NCBI GenBank assembly: GCA_003552985.1
Contig: PUPD01000302.1
Span: 1 to 53,941, forward strand
DNA from: Spirochaetaceae bacterium
GTDB taxonomy: Bacteria > Spirochaetota > Spirochaetia > DSM-27196 > SLAA01
Direction: 5' to 3'
Length of the DNA: 53,941 nucleotides
Under the pieces are notes generated by a model. The model did no database searches and was not told where the DNA came from. It worked only from the letters and a program-made list of their open reading frames with translations. This document shows positions 1 to 9,001 of this stretch, one piece after another (position 1 is the first letter of the stretch; each line of letters begins with the position of its first letter). The position numbers and the translations under genes were made by a program.

Positions 1-383
1 CCGGAGACCTCGAGCCCATCCGTCATAGTCTCGATCGCGCGCTCGAACAGGCCAAGCTGCTCGTACACCACCCCAAGGTACAGATACACCTCTGGGTTAT
101 CCGGCTCCTCTTCAAGCGCCTGTTCCAGCCAGCGCACCGCGCGCTCCGGCTCGTTGTTGATGTAGAGCTTCTCTCCCCGGCTAAGCGCCGAGTCTTCGGC
201 AAACACTGCGGGAACTGCCAGGACAGCGCTCAACACCGCTACCGCCGCGAACACCAACGCGGCCCGCGCGCGGCGACCGCCTGCCGCCCGGCCGCAACCG
301 CGCTGACGGGCAAATTGACACAGGGGGATAAAGCGATTACTCTTGCCTCGGAATCTCGGCTGTGGAGCTTGAAAGCGTTTCAT
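1..383 (-). CDS. Exported TPR-repeat protein, N-terminal part only
   Basis: Only the first 127 codons are inside the window; the 3' end runs off the left edge, so the ORF track missed it. The frame opens with ATG (complement of 381-383), reads a basic stretch, then a hydrophobic segment ending near VFAED that looks like a Sec signal peptide (about residues 44-63), then TPR-like helices (GEKLYINNEPERAV, NPEVYLYLG). It is probably a periplasmic or surface TPR adaptor. The start is uncertain: it would overlap by 2 nt, head to head, with the start of the next gene, and the n-region of about 43 residues is unusually long, so a later non-ATG start is possible. No specific function can be given. Confidence 0.6.
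   Translation of the reverse strand, partial: MKRFQAPQPRFRGKSNRFIPLCQFARQRGCGRAAGGRRARAALVFAAVAVLSAVLAVPAVFAEDSALSRGEKLYINNEPERAVRWLEQALEEEPDNPEVYLYLGVVYEQLGLFERAIETMTDGLEVS
315..343 (+). promoter_or_regulatory. Candidate sigma-70 promoter for the TPR/Mrr-like operon
   Basis: TTGACA at 315-320 is a perfect -35 box; 17 nt later TACTCT (338-343) is a fair -10 box. The predicted transcript would start about 30 nt before the ATG at 382. The site lies inside the 5' end of the divergent reading frame, which is one reason to doubt that gene's upstream start. Confidence 0.45.
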
Positions 384-1737
384 GGGGCTCATCATAACTA
401 TTATTATCCTCGGTGCCGCAGTGATAATCGTTAGCCTTCTACTGGCAAAAGCACTGCTTGCACCGCGGCGCGTGGCTTCGATCGCGGGGTTGTTGAAACA
501 GAACAAGTCCTCGGCAGCAATCCGAGCCGCTAAACGGGTGCTTGCCAAGGACACCCGCAACACCCAAGCCCGTTACCTCTTGGGGCTTGCGTACCTGGCC
601 GAGAACAAACCGGAACTCGCCCTGATCGAGTTCCAAACCGTCAATCAGATCGGCCATTTCGAGGGGTACGTAAAAGAAGTCCCCTTCAGAAAGAAGATAG
701 CAGAGCTGTACTCGAAATTCAATCAACCTGAAGAAGCGCTCAAAGAATACCTCTTGCTGCTGAAAAAGGAACCGGGAAACGCCGAACACTACGTCGCCGC
801 GGCGCAGCTATTCGAGGAACGCAACCGCAGCAGCAAGGCGATGGCTCTCTATCGCAAGGCCGTCGAGCTTGACCCGCGTAATCACGACGCGCACCTGCGG
901 CTCGGGACGCTGTACTATCGCTCACAAAAGACAATCGATGCGCGCGCTGAGCTGGAGGCAGCTCTCAAGCTGCAGCCCGAGAATCCTGAGGCGCGCTATT
1001 TCATGGGCAAAATCCAGAAGGAGTTCAAAGAGTTCACCGCGGCCCTCGGCTCCTTTGAGAAGGCCTCACGCGATGAGCGCTTCCGCGTGCGGGCGCTGGT
1101 CGAGCGCGGCGCGGTGTACATCAGCATGAAGAATCTCGACGCCGCCTCGTCCGAGCTAGAGCGCGCGCTCAAGCTCTCAACCGACGACGGAACGAACGAA
1201 ACCTTGCATGCTCGTTACTTTCTGGCAGCGTGCTACGAGCGCCAGCGTCGTCTCGATCGGGCGGTCGAACAGTGGGAAAAGATTTACGCCAAAAAGCCCA
1301 CCTTCAAAGATACCGCCGAGAAGCTCGGCCAGTACCATGAGCTGCGCACCGACGACCGCATGAAAGACTACATGACCAGTCACGATGAGGAGTACGGTGA
1401 GATCTGCAGCGCTGTAGCAACACATCTCGGCCTGCAGGTTCGCGATATTTCGGTTCACGGCGACGGTTGCGAGGTATGGGCAGTAGAAGGCCAGTCCAAG
1501 TGGCGGAATGCGCGCAAGATGCCCCAGCTGTTGCGTTTTCTGAGGGTCACGCACCCGGTCGACGAATCCGGAGTACGCAGTCTGCATGAGGACATGAAGA
1601 AGCAGAACATCACCCGCGGGACGATCATCACGAGCTCTGGTTTTTCGCGCACCGCGGTTGAGTTTGCCGAGACGCGCCCGATCCACCTCGTCAATCGCGA
1701 CAAGCTACAGGAGCTGTTGAAGGAAATTGAGTGGTGA
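382..1737 (+). CDS. Membrane-anchored TPR protein with Mrr-like C-terminal domain
   Basis: 451 aa. Residues about 2-26 form one hydrophobic helix followed by basic residues (LAPRR), so the protein is probably anchored with its body in the cytoplasm. Several TPR units follow (about 40-310, e.g. AHLRLGTLYYRSQ). The last 115 or so residues resemble the restriction-endonuclease-like fold of Mrr proteins, best in the final part (GTIITSSGFSRTAVEFAE, then HLVNRDKLQELL). The Q-x-K catalytic motif expected of Mrr is not obvious: the matching strand reads RFLRVT, so nuclease activity is doubtful. It overlaps the phosphoesterase gene by 7 nt and heads a three-gene unit. Function unknown; a scaffold using a degenerate nuclease fold is an inference. 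Confidence 0.75.
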   Translation: MGLIITIIILGAAVIIVSLLLAKALLAPRRVASIAGLLKQNKSSAAIRAAKRVLAKDTRNTQARYLLGLAYLAENKPELALIEFQTVNQIGHFEGYVKEVPFRKKIAELYSKFNQPEEALKEYLLLLKKEPGNAEHYVAAAQLFEERNRSSKAMALYRKAVELDPRNHDAHLRLGTLYYRSQKTIDARAELEAALKLQPENPEARYFMGKIQKEFKEFTAALGSFEKASRDERFRVRALVERGAVYISMKNLDAASSELERALKLSTDDGTNETLHARYFLAACYERQRRLDRAVEQWEKIYAKKPTFKDTAEKLGQYHELRTDDRMKDYMTSHDEEYGEICSAVATHLGLQVRDISVHGDGCEVWAVEGQSKWRNARKMPQLLRFLRVTHPVDESGVRSLHEDMKKQNITRGTIITSSGFSRTAVEFAETRPIHLVNRDKLQELLKEIEW

Positions 1738-2408
1738 AGATCCTCTGCGTCGCAGACCACATAGACCCGCTCGTCTACAGCACGCAGGTCAAACAGCGAT
1801 TCCATGACATTGACCTCGTGATCAGCGCCGGCGATCTGCCGATGCGCTACCTCGGTTTTATCGCAAGCTCATTGAACACACCGGTTGTGTTCGTATTCGG
1901 CAACCACAACAACGAGGAGATCTCGGTGTTCTGCCCGTCGCGGCACCTACCGTTGGAGGATGTCAACAGCGCAGCACACCACATGCGCAACCGCTACGGC
2001 TCCACCTGCGCCGAGGAGCGGGTGGTGCGCACCAAAGGCCTTCTGATTGCAGGACTCGGCGGGTCACCGCGATATAATAGGGGACCACACCAGTTCACTG
2101 AAGGCCAGATGCGTCTGCGAATCGCGAAACTGATCCCCAAACTGCTATGGAATAGGATCCGCCACGGACGGTATCTCGATATTCTGGTGACTCACGCGGC
2201 ACCGCACGGGCTACAGGACGGCGCGGACAAATGCCACGCCGGGTTCACGAGCTTCCTGTGGTTCATGCGCTGGTTCCGTCCGCGCTATCTGCTGCACGGT
2301 CATATCCATCTCTACGATCGTAATGCGCCGCGAACTACCCTGTACCAGGACACCACTATCATCAACGTGTACGATCATTACGTTCTTGAACTGAGCGCAG
2401 GAAGCTGA
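1731..2408 (+). CDS. Calcineurin-like metallophosphoesterase
   Basis: 225 aa. It carries the metal-binding motifs of the calcineurin-like phosphoesterase family in order: VADHID near residue 9, AGDL near 34, FGNHN near 57, THAAPHG in the middle and HGHIH near the C-terminus. The enzyme should hydrolyse phosphomonoesters or diesters with a two-metal centre; the substrate cannot be told. The start is GTG at 1731 (or the adjacent GTG at 1734), preceded by AGGAAAT, and lies within the last codons of the TPR gene, so translation is probably coupled. The next gene begins 3 nt after the stop. It is cytosolic, with no signal peptide. Confidence 0.85.
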   Translation: MVKILCVADHIDPLVYSTQVKQRFHDIDLVISAGDLPMRYLGFIASSLNTPVVFVFGNHNNEEISVFCPSRHLPLEDVNSAAHHMRNRYGSTCAEERVVRTKGLLIAGLGGSPRYNRGPHQFTEGQMRLRIAKLIPKLLWNRIRHGRYLDILVTHAAPHGLQDGADKCHAGFTSFLWFMRWFRPRYLLHGHIHLYDRNAPRTTLYQDTTIINVYDHYVLELSAGS

Positions 2409-2411
2409 ATT

Positions 2412-3347
2412 ATGAACAATGCATTGGATCAGGTTGCAGCCGACGACTTCAATCGCGCACGCATGCAGGAGATCATCGCGCGGATTCTGTCGTTGATGAA
2501 GCCTTCCAATCAGGAGCTTCTTTCGCTGAATGAGGTGAAGGAAGTCCTGAAACCTAAGAGCGAAACCTACCGTGGGCTACAGACGGTTTCAATCGGCAAG
2601 ATCGTGGGAAGCGAGGGTCGCTATCAGGACTTCAACCGCGGCTTCCTGCCGAAACGCGAGCACCTGCGCGGTCGGTGGACCAACGTCGACAAAGCCTATA
2701 TCAAGGACATCATCCTGCCGCCGATCAGGTTATACGAGATCGGAGGCGTATATTTCGTACGCGACGGCAATCACCGCGTTTCGGTCGCCAAAGCTCAGGG
2801 CGTGTATGCGATTGACGCCGAGGTCACCTCGCTGACCAGTGAAGTTCAGCTTCCCACCACCATGACTCGCGAAAACCTGCGTCGGGCTGTCATCGAGTAC
2901 GAGCGTAAGCGGTTCCTGGAAGAGACGCGCTTCGATCAGCTCATACCTGAAGAGTCCCTGCTGTTCACCGAGCCGGGACGATACGACGAGGTTACCCAGC
3001 ATATCCACGGTCACAAGTACTTTATCAACCAGGACAAGACCGAGGAGATCGCGTGGGAACGGGCAGTGCGCTCATGGTACGAGAACGTCTATCGTCCGAT
3101 CGTCCAGGTTCTCCAGCGCGAGCGCCTGCTCAGCAGGTTTCCCGGACGCACGCACAGCGACCTCTATATCTGGATCGTGAAGCACTGGCATTTTCTCAAA
3201 GCCGGATGCAACCCGGAGTACGGTGTAGAGCAGGCGGCCGTGGACTATTCAAAGCGCTTCGGCCGCCCCGGTCTGTGGCAGCGCGTGGCGGGTTCCATTC
3301 GAGCGACGCTCGGCCGGTTCACCGCTGAGCCCCGAGGCAAAGACTGA
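2412..3347 (+). CDS. ParB/sulfiredoxin-fold protein
   Basis: 311 aa, third gene of the unit starting at 382. Near residues 117-130 it has RDGNHRVSVAKAQG, the signature seen in ParB-like N-terminal domains and sulfiredoxin (compare the DGHHR/GNHR loop that binds nucleotide). Upstream residues (VSIGKIVGSEGRYQDF) also fit the start of such a domain. The C-terminal 150 residues are helical and rich in aromatic residues, with no motif I can name. Proteins of this type are often annotated as transcriptional regulators without proof. Nucleotide binding or hydrolysis is a reasonable inference; DNA partitioning is not, since no parA or parS is visible. Confidence 0.65.
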   Translation: MNNALDQVAADDFNRARMQEIIARILSLMKPSNQELLSLNEVKEVLKPKSETYRGLQTVSIGKIVGSEGRYQDFNRGFLPKREHLRGRWTNVDKAYIKDIILPPIRLYEIGGVYFVRDGNHRVSVAKAQGVYAIDAEVTSLTSEVQLPTTMTRENLRRAVIEYERKRFLEETRFDQLIPEESLLFTEPGRYDEVTQHIHGHKYFINQDKTEEIAWERAVRSWYENVYRPIVQVLQRERLLSRFPGRTHSDLYIWIVKHWHFLKAGCNPEYGVEQAAVDYSKRFGRPGLWQRVAGSIRATLGRFTAEPRGKD

Positions 3348-3353
3348 ACCCTG

Positions 3354-4088
3354 CTACGGCTCCGGCACTCGACCCGGACCAACGAGCACCAGATCGCTGT
3401 CGGCCATATGGGCGAAGACGAGCAACGATCCTGCCGCTGAGCGACGGTCGGCTCCGACCTTACTGCCGAGCTCGACCAGCTCCTCGATATCTGCCTCGTC
3501 CATCTCCCCATCCTCTACCGGCACCGCTGCCACAAATCGCCCTTCCTCATCATAGGCGCGAACCAGAATCCGCTCAGTGCCGGTGGGGAAGCTGAGCTCA
3601 ACTCGCCCGTCCAGCGCAACGAGCTGCGGCATATCAAGCTCCCTGCGCTCCGCAGCCGGCGGCACCCGCAGCGGTGCGCGCTGTTCAACGGCAGCCTGAT
3701 CGCGACCGTACAGCAACACTCGGTACTGCCCGTCCGGAAGCTCGCCCGACCCGGCCGGCGGGACGATGCCGTCAAACACATGGGTATAGGCTGCATCGGC
3801 GTCGTCCAGCTTCGCCCGCTCCAGATCATCGCTTTCAAAGCGCCAGACAAGCTCGGATTCGTCGTGAACCAGATACATCTCTTCCGGCCGCGGTCCGCTC
3901 AGTCGCACCCCCAACGAAAGGCTCTCCCCGCCGTCAGCTCCGCCTGTTTGCGAACCGCTGAGAACTGGACGAACCTCGGGCGCATACCGCACGAGCGTGA
4001 GCTGCACCTCCTGCAGCGCAGGACGTTGCTCGCTGCAGGAGAGCACCACCACGGCCGCCACCAGCAGCAGCGTCTGCTTCGTCCTCAC
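3354..4088 (-). CDS. Putative lipoprotein, function unknown
   Basis: The ORF track starts at 4148, inside the rpsU terminator; the better start is GTG at 4088 (VRTKQTLLL), preceded by GGCGGGGG, giving 244 aa. Residues 1-18 form a lipoprotein signal peptide ending VVLSC, so Cys18 would be lipidated. The mature part is rich in acidic residues and looks beta-sandwich-like, with phrases such as QYRVLLYGRD and ERILVRAYDEEGRF. That style resembles Ig-like domains and the N-terminal part of the nearby M23 protein. It lies just downstream of the rpsU terminator and may depend on read-through or an unseen promoter. No family is recognised. Confidence 0.65.
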   Translation of the reverse strand: MRTKQTLLLVAAVVVLSCSEQRPALQEVQLTLVRYAPEVRPVLSGSQTGGADGGESLSLGVRLSGPRPEEMYLVHDESELVWRFESDDLERAKLDDADAAYTHVFDGIVPPAGSGELPDGQYRVLLYGRDQAAVEQRAPLRVPPAAERRELDMPQLVALDGRVELSFPTGTERILVRAYDEEGRFVAAVPVEDGEMDEADIEELVELGSKVGADRRSAAGSLLVFAHMADSDLVLVGPGRVPEP

Positions 4089-4115
4089 GATATAACCCCC
4101 GCCACACCGGTCCTC

Positions 4116-4164
4116 AAAAAAAAGAAGGCTGAGACAATAGGGCTGCACCTATCATCTCAGCCTT
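4116..4164 (-). terminator. Rho-independent terminator of the pdp-recJ-rpsU operon
   Basis: Perfect 10-bp stem AAGGCTGAGA (4125-4134) with TCTCAGCCTT (4155-4164); the loop holds a further ATAGG/CCTAT pairing (4137-4141 with 4148-4152). On the minus strand the stem is followed by a run of eight T after 3 nt (complement of 4116-4123). It sits 26 nt past the rpsU stop. Confidence 0.92.
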
Positions 4165-4189
4165 CCAGCACGACATGTCAAACGACACG

Positions 4190-4408
4190 TCAGTAGTTCT
4201 TCGACGCTTGCATCTTGCGCACTTTCTTCGCGATCTTGCGCTCGAGCGATTTCTTCTTCCGATTGCGGATTGTCGACGGCTTTTCGAAGTACTCCCGCTT
4301 TTTCCATTCGCGTATGATTCCTTCTTTCTCAACCATGCGCTTGAAGCGCTTGATGGCTCGTTCAAGATTTTCACCGTCGTCAAGCTTGATATAAGCGATA
4401 GACCTCAC
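4190..4408 (-). CDS. rpsU: 30S ribosomal protein S21
   Basis: 72 aa, normal length for S21, with the family core [18 protein letters not shown] and a basic C-terminal half ([14 protein letters not shown]). S21 sits on the small subunit near the anti-Shine-Dalgarno region. It is the last gene of the minus-strand operon, 14 nt after the M23 peptidase stop, and is followed by a strong terminator. The start as called is GTG at 4408 within AAAGGGGGTGAGG, so the purine-rich ribosome-binding sequence runs straight into the start codon. That spacing is unusual and could point to non-standard initiation, or to a true start a few codons later; no ATG is available nearby. Confidence 0.95.
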   Translation of the reverse strand: MRSIAYIKLDDGENLERAIKRFKRMVEKEGIIREWKKREYFEKPSTIRNRKKKSLERKIAKKVRKMQASKNY

Positions 4409-4422
4409 CCCCTTTCGTCGTG

Positions 4423-5469
4423 TTAGACACCGGATTCGCCCCGTGCCATCAGGATGCCCATAATGGTACTGAATATTGAGACTTTGTCAACTAACGGCTC
4501 CTCGACGAACTGATCCGGGTCAACCGCGACGCCACCGACGCGCAGCTCCCAATGTAGATGCGGTCCGGTCGCCAGGCCGGTCGCCCCTACCGTTCCGATG
4601 TGCTCGCCGCGGCGCACGATATCGCCCGCAGTCACGACAAGCTCATCGAGGTGATAGTAGATGCTGTAGACCCCAGGCAGGTGCTCGATCACAACCGAGT
4701 TACCCGAGATTACGCGGTCCTCAGACAGCGCGACGCGTCCGCCGCCGGCAGCCTTCACCGGCTCACCGGTGGGGGCCGCCATATCGATCCCGGCGTGCAC
4801 CGCGGTCGCCGATTCACCGTCGTGATAGCGATACACTCTGCGATCACCGAACCCCGCCGAACGGCGTCGATACTCTACCGGAATCTCGAACCTGCCCTTG
4901 TAGTACAGCCCTTCCTGGCGATGACTCGCGAGCAGCGCCCGCAGCTCACGCGCCTGTTCAACCCGCTCGGGGTCCGGATCGCGCCGCAGTGAGGTCATCG
5001 CGGGGCTCAAAGCGATCTCCATCGAATGGAACTCGTAGTCCTGAACATCGAGCGAACTCGAAAGCTCGATCATCTCCTCGTCTTTTAGCGCAAGCGCCCG
5101 TACGGTATACTCCCCGGCCGGAAGATCGTCAGGTATGCCGAGCATCGCCGTCCAGACTGGAACGTCGCGCAGCGGAAAGATTTGGAACCCGCCGGCGCGG
5201 CTGAGCATTTCTCCATCGTCGTCCTCCAGAGTGACGCTGAGCGCACGAACGCCCGGCGCAGGATGCAACACCACGGTCGTGCCGTGCCCCTGTCGCACCT
5301 CGGAGCTCACCGCAACCAGCTGCGGATCGGGCAACTCGGCAAGCACCGCCGCCGCGGTACTGAGGTCCTCCTCCTGATCCTCGATTCGATGCCCGATTCC
5401 CAGAGTCAGCGCCGAGAGGGTGACCGCCACCACCGCTGCAAAGTCACAACCAGCGCCGTCATCTGCCAC
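4423..5469 (-). CDS. M23 (LytM-type) metalloendopeptidase
   Basis: 348 aa. The C-terminal third is an M23 peptidase domain: the zinc ligands appear as HAGID (HxxxD, near residue 224) and HLHWE (HxH, near 303), with the usual GNSVVIEH and YYHLDE strands between. Such enzymes cut peptide cross-bridges in peptidoglycan or activate amidases. The N-terminus has a short hydrophobic stretch ([16 protein letters not shown]), a likely signal or anchor, followed by about 120 residues of predicted beta-sandwich. The start is GTG at 5469 with GAGGAGA upstream. It lies between recJ (33 nt) and rpsU (14 nt) and is probably co-transcribed with them. Confidence 0.9.
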   Translation of the reverse strand: MADDGAGCDFAAVVAVTLSALTLGIGHRIEDQEEDLSTAAAVLAELPDPQLVAVSSEVRQGHGTTVVLHPAPGVRALSVTLEDDDGEMLSRAGGFQIFPLRDVPVWTAMLGIPDDLPAGEYTVRALALKDEEMIELSSSLDVQDYEFHSMEIALSPAMTSLRRDPDPERVEQARELRALLASHRQEGLYYKGRFEIPVEYRRRSAGFGDRRVYRYHDGESATAVHAGIDMAAPTGEPVKAAGGGRVALSEDRVISGNSVVIEHLPGVYSIYYHLDELVVTAGDIVRRGEHIGTVGATGLATGPHLHWELRVGGVAVDPDQFVEEPLVDKVSIFSTIMGILMARGESGV

Positions 5470-5502
5470 GACACTCTCCTCATTGACTTAGGCCCCCGGT
5501 TT

Positions 5503-7650
5503 TCATCCTTCCCCGGCCCTCATCGCGAGCACGGTTAACTGCACGGTTTCATTGTTCCGAAAGTAGTTCTTCCCGACCTCAAACACGACGTCGACACGGT
5601 CGTTCGGCCGGAAGCTCTTTCCAACCTCACCGGCCCCGTTCCAGTATACCGCGGGGATGCGCACGACTTCATTGCCGCCGACTGGCTCGCGATCACCGGC
5701 GATCAGCAGCTTCAGGTGTTTCTGTTCCTCGCGCCCAATGAACTCTATATTCTCTATCGAGACGTTTCGCGCCAGGAACACCAGGGGCGGATTCCCCTGA
5801 CCGAACGGCTCGAAGCGTGCCACGGTCCGTTCCAATTCCGGATGCAGGTAGTGATGCGGCAGCTCGGCATCGATCTGTACGATGGGCTCGGCAATCGATT
5901 GAAGCTCAAGCGAAGGAACCAGATCGCGAACCCGTTGTACAAACCTCTCGAACTGCCCCCACTCCAAGTTGAAGCCGGCGGCAAGATCGTGCCCGCCCCA
6001 CGCAAGGAGCAGGTCATCGAACTGTCGCAGGAACTCGGTTGCGGCGATCTCACCGCGGGTCCGAACCGAGCCCACCGCCCGGTCCTCGCAGCGCGTAATC
6101 ACGGCGGCAGGCGCCTTGAAATGATGAGCGAGCTTCCCCGCGAGAAGCCCGGTGACCCCGCGGTGCAGGCTTTCGTCGTGAACCAACACCAATCGTTCGG
6201 CGTGCTCGCTGAAGCTCCGAGTCGCGAGCGGAAGCACCTGCTTCCAGGCTTCGTCCCCAACCCGGCGGCGCTCTTTGTTGAGTTCGTTGAGGCGGACCGC
6301 GAGCTCGCGCTGCTCCTCGGGATCCTTGGCAAGCAGCTGCCGGACTGCCGTTCCCGGCTCGCCCATGCGGCCTGAGGCGTTGATCACCGGCGAAACCTTC
6401 CACCCGAGATCGGTTGCGGTCAGAGTCCTACCGCTGAGACCGAGCTGATGCAACAGCCGAGCAAGGCCGCCCGACTGGTTTAGATTCAACACCTCGAGGC
6501 CGCGCTTTACGAGAATCCGATTCTCGTTCTGCAGCGGCATCATGTCGCCGACAGTCCCCAGGGCGACGAGATCAAGCAGCGTCCGAAACTCATCGCCCAA
6601 CGCCGGATAAATCCTCGAGATATAGGCGCGAAACAACGCGTGCAGCAGGTCAACCTCGGCCGGTTTCTGCTCCCGGTAACGGGTGATACGGGCCTGCGGG
6701 CGCAGCGCGAACAAACTCTTGTCGCGCAGCTTCGGAAACACGCGCGCCACCTCGGGCGCCAGATCCACGAGCTCGTCTGTATCAACCCCCGGACCGAAGA
6801 GTGTGTGGAGCATCCGCTTCTGCGTAGGCGCATCGTAAACGAGAATCTGGTTACCGAACAGGAACTCGCCAACGCGGGTTTGCTGCAACGAAACCATCCC
6901 CGGAACAACGTTCTCCTCCAGCCGATCAACTTCAACCAGGTTCTCCAGCTTGATCGCCTCGATCACATAGGTATCGTTCGCGGGTCTAATCTGCATCAAA
7001 ACGAGTGGCGCCTTGTACAACGGCGTGGCGGCGAACCCAACGGCCCAACAGAACTTGGCAACTACCCCGCATGCCGCGAGACCGTCAAACGGATAGCTGC
7101 TGTCGGGCAGTTTCGGGTTCACGATCGCTACCGCCGGCGGCCGCTCCGCCTGCGGATTGTGATGGTCGATCACGATGGTGTCGACCCCCAGCTGCGAAGC
7201 GTGCGCGATCTCAGCGACGCTCGTCGTGCCGCAATCGACGGTGAACAGAAGCGTACCGTCACGCGCCGCGAACTCTTCGATGATCTCAAGCGTGACCCCG
7301 TAGGGGCTGTCACCTTCGGGCACGCGCCACTCAACCTCGAGCCCGAGCCGCTGCAACTGCGTGACGAGCAAGACCGTGCTGGTGATACCGTCGACGTCTC
7401 GATCACCGAAAACCATCACCCGCTCGCCCTCATTGACGGCATCAAGTAGGCGGTCCACGGCGTCCTCCAGATCATCGAGCAGGAACGGGTTGTGGAGGTA
7501 CTGCAGGTCATCCTCGAGCACGTAGAGGATCTCTTCAGGACTGCTGATCCCGCGCCGGGCGAGAATCGCCGCTTCCAGCTTGTCTATGCCGTAACGCCCG
7601 GCGAGACGGCGGACCTCTTCAGCGTCGAGCGGTGGCTTACTCCAACTCAT
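5503..7650 (-). CDS. recJ: Single-stranded-DNA exonuclease RecJ
   Basis: 715 aa, longer than the roughly 570 of E. coli RecJ. The DHH domain is clear: VFGDRDVDG (the position of the usual D-x-D), VDCGTTS, and VIDHHNPQ, which is the DHH motif. Further on come GRMGEPGTA and the DHHA1 signature GGHDLAAGF, then an OB-like C-terminus (AEPIVQIDAEL). RecJ degrades single strands 5' to 3' in recombination and mismatch or base-excision repair. Extra length lies around residues 200-350, between the DHH core and GTVGDMMPL. The start overlaps the pdp stop by 14 nt, so the two are probably translated together. Confidence 0.93.
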   Translation of the reverse strand: MSWSKPPLDAEEVRRLAGRYGIDKLEAAILARRGISSPEEILYVLEDDLQYLHNPFLLDDLEDAVDRLLDAVNEGERVMVFGDRDVDGITSTVLLVTQLQRLGLEVEWRVPEGDSPYGVTLEIIEEFAARDGTLLFTVDCGTTSVAEIAHASQLGVDTIVIDHHNPQAERPPAVAIVNPKLPDSSYPFDGLAACGVVAKFCWAVGFAATPLYKAPLVLMQIRPANDTYVIEAIKLENLVEVDRLEENVVPGMVSLQQTRVGEFLFGNQILVYDAPTQKRMLHTLFGPGVDTDELVDLAPEVARVFPKLRDKSLFALRPQARITRYREQKPAEVDLLHALFRAYISRIYPALGDEFRTLLDLVALGTVGDMMPLQNENRILVKRGLEVLNLNQSGGLARLLHQLGLSGRTLTATDLGWKVSPVINASGRMGEPGTAVRQLLAKDPEEQRELAVRLNELNKERRRVGDEAWKQVLPLATRSFSEHAERLVLVHDESLHRGVTGLLAGKLAHHFKAPAAVITRCEDRAVGSVRTRGEIAATEFLRQFDDLLLAWGGHDLAAGFNLEWGQFERFVQRVRDLVPSLELQSIAEPIVQIDAELPHHYLHPELERTVARFEPFGQGNPPLVFLARNVSIENIEFIGREEQKHLKLLIAGDREPVGGNEVVRIPAVYWNGAGEVGKSFRPNDRVDVVFEVGKNYFRNNETVQLTVLAMRAGEG

Positions 7651-9001
7651 GCAACTCCTCGATTATCCAGGACGAGGGCCGCGAGCCGCCGGTGCCGGGC
7701 TCGATCATGAACGCCGATTCGGCGCGCTGCGACGCCGCAGTCATCGCCTGTTCCCCGGTCGCAAACAACCGGCACAACGGCGTGCCGGCGGCTATCTCGT
7801 CACCGCACTTGACGAACAGCTCTATCCCCACATCGGGCTCAACATCGTCCTCAGCCTGGTTACGCCCCACGCCCAGATCAATCCCTGCCATCCCGATCTT
7901 AAACGCGTCGATCCCGGTGACGGTCCCGGCGGTTGGGCATATGACCTCGTGCGTAACCGGTGCGCGGCGGCTACCTAGCCCCGCTTCGAGTTTCTCCACT
8001 GCGCCCCCTTGGGCGGTCACATTTTTCCGGAACACCCGATACGCACTACCGTCCACCAACCTCGCACGCGCGAGCTCCAGCGCGGCCTCGTGCCGTGACT
8101 CAATACCGGACAAAACGATCATCCAGGCGGTCAGATGGAGCGTTACCTCAACCAGATCGCGGAGCCTGTGGTCCCAAAACGCCGGCAGATCAAACAGGCT
8201 GCTCGGCTTGTCCGGCGCCGACAGCAGCCGGCAGGCTTCCTCTACCTCGAGGAAGTTTCCGACCATCGCGCCGAGCGGCTCATCCATACGGGTCATCACC
8301 GCGACAACGTTCCGCCCCAACGAGCGGCCGGTGCTCACCAGCGACTCGGCCAGCGCGCGCGCGTCATCCGGAGTCTTCATGAACGCTCCGCGCCCGCACT
8401 TCACGTCCATGACCAGCGCGTCGGCGCCTTCGGCGAACTTCTTCGAAAGTATGCTCGCGGTGATCAGCGGGATCGATTCCACCGTTGCGGTGACGTCGCG
8501 CAGGGCGTAGAGTTTCCGATCGGCGGGAACGATCTGCTCGCTCTGGCCGGTCATCGCGAAACCGACCTCCGAAACAGCTCGGGCGAACTGTCCGGGGTCG
8601 AGAACGCTGCGGTACCCGGGAATGGAGTCGAGCTTATCCAGGGTGCCCCCGGTATGTCCGAGCGCCCGCCCGCTCATCATCGGCACCCGCACTCCACAGG
8701 CAGCGGCAAGTGGAGCGAGAATCAACGAAACCTTGTCCCCCACCCCGCCGGTCGAATGCTTGTCAACATACGGCCTGGCTGACTCATCCAACGCAATGGT
8801 GTCGCCGGAAGCGATCATCTCCCGCGTAAGCGCTCCGGTCTCGTCACCCGTCATCCCCTGAAAATAGACCGCCATAAGCCAGGCGGAGACCTGATACTCC
8901 GGTATTGAGCCGTCAAGGTACCCGCGGATCAGGAAACGTAGCTCCTCGGCGCTTAAGGTTCCCCCGTCGCGCTTATGGGCCACAATCTCACTTGCGCGCA
9001 T
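7637..9001 (-). CDS. pdp: Pyrimidine-nucleoside (thymidine) phosphorylase
   Basis: 454 aa from the preferred ATG at 9001 (MRASEIVAHKRDG); the ORF track adds four codons from a GTG at 9013. The family signature KHSTGGVGDKVSL, which binds phosphate, and MSGRALGHTGGTLDKL are both intact. Domain order is the short helical domain, the glycine-rich alpha/beta domain and the C-terminal PYNP domain (about residues 335-430). The enzyme splits thymidine or uridine with phosphate into base and pentose-1-phosphate for salvage. It is the first gene of the minus-strand operon and overlaps recJ by 14 nt. Whether it is strictly thymidine-specific (DeoA) or broad (Pdp) cannot be decided from sequence. Confidence 0.93.
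   Translation of the reverse strand: MRASEIVAHKRDGGTLSAEELRFLIRGYLDGSIPEYQVSAWLMAVYFQGMTGDETGALTREMIASGDTIALDESARPYVDKHSTGGVGDKVSLILAPLAAACGVRVPMMSGRALGHTGGTLDKLDSIPGYRSVLDPGQFARAVSEVGFAMTGQSEQIVPADRKLYALRDVTATVESIPLITASILSKKFAEGADALVMDVKCGRGAFMKTPDDARALAESLVSTGRSLGRNVVAVMTRMDEPLGAMVGNFLEVEEACRLLSAPDKPSSLFDLPAFWDHRLRDLVEVTLHLTAWMIVLSGIESRHEAALELARARLVDGSAYRVFRKNVTAQGGAVEKLEAGLGSRRAPVTHEVICPTAGTVTGIDAFKIGMAGIDLGVGRNQAEDDVEPDVGIELFVKCGDEIAAGTPLCRLFATGEQAMTAASQRAESAFMIEPGTGGSRPSSWIIEELHELE

Noticed and set aside
6640-7449. 269-aa plus-strand ORF
   Set aside because: Antisense to recJ, no motif.
7632-8510. 292-aa plus-strand ORF
   Set aside because: Antisense to pdp; Ser/Arg-rich composition typical of shadow frames.
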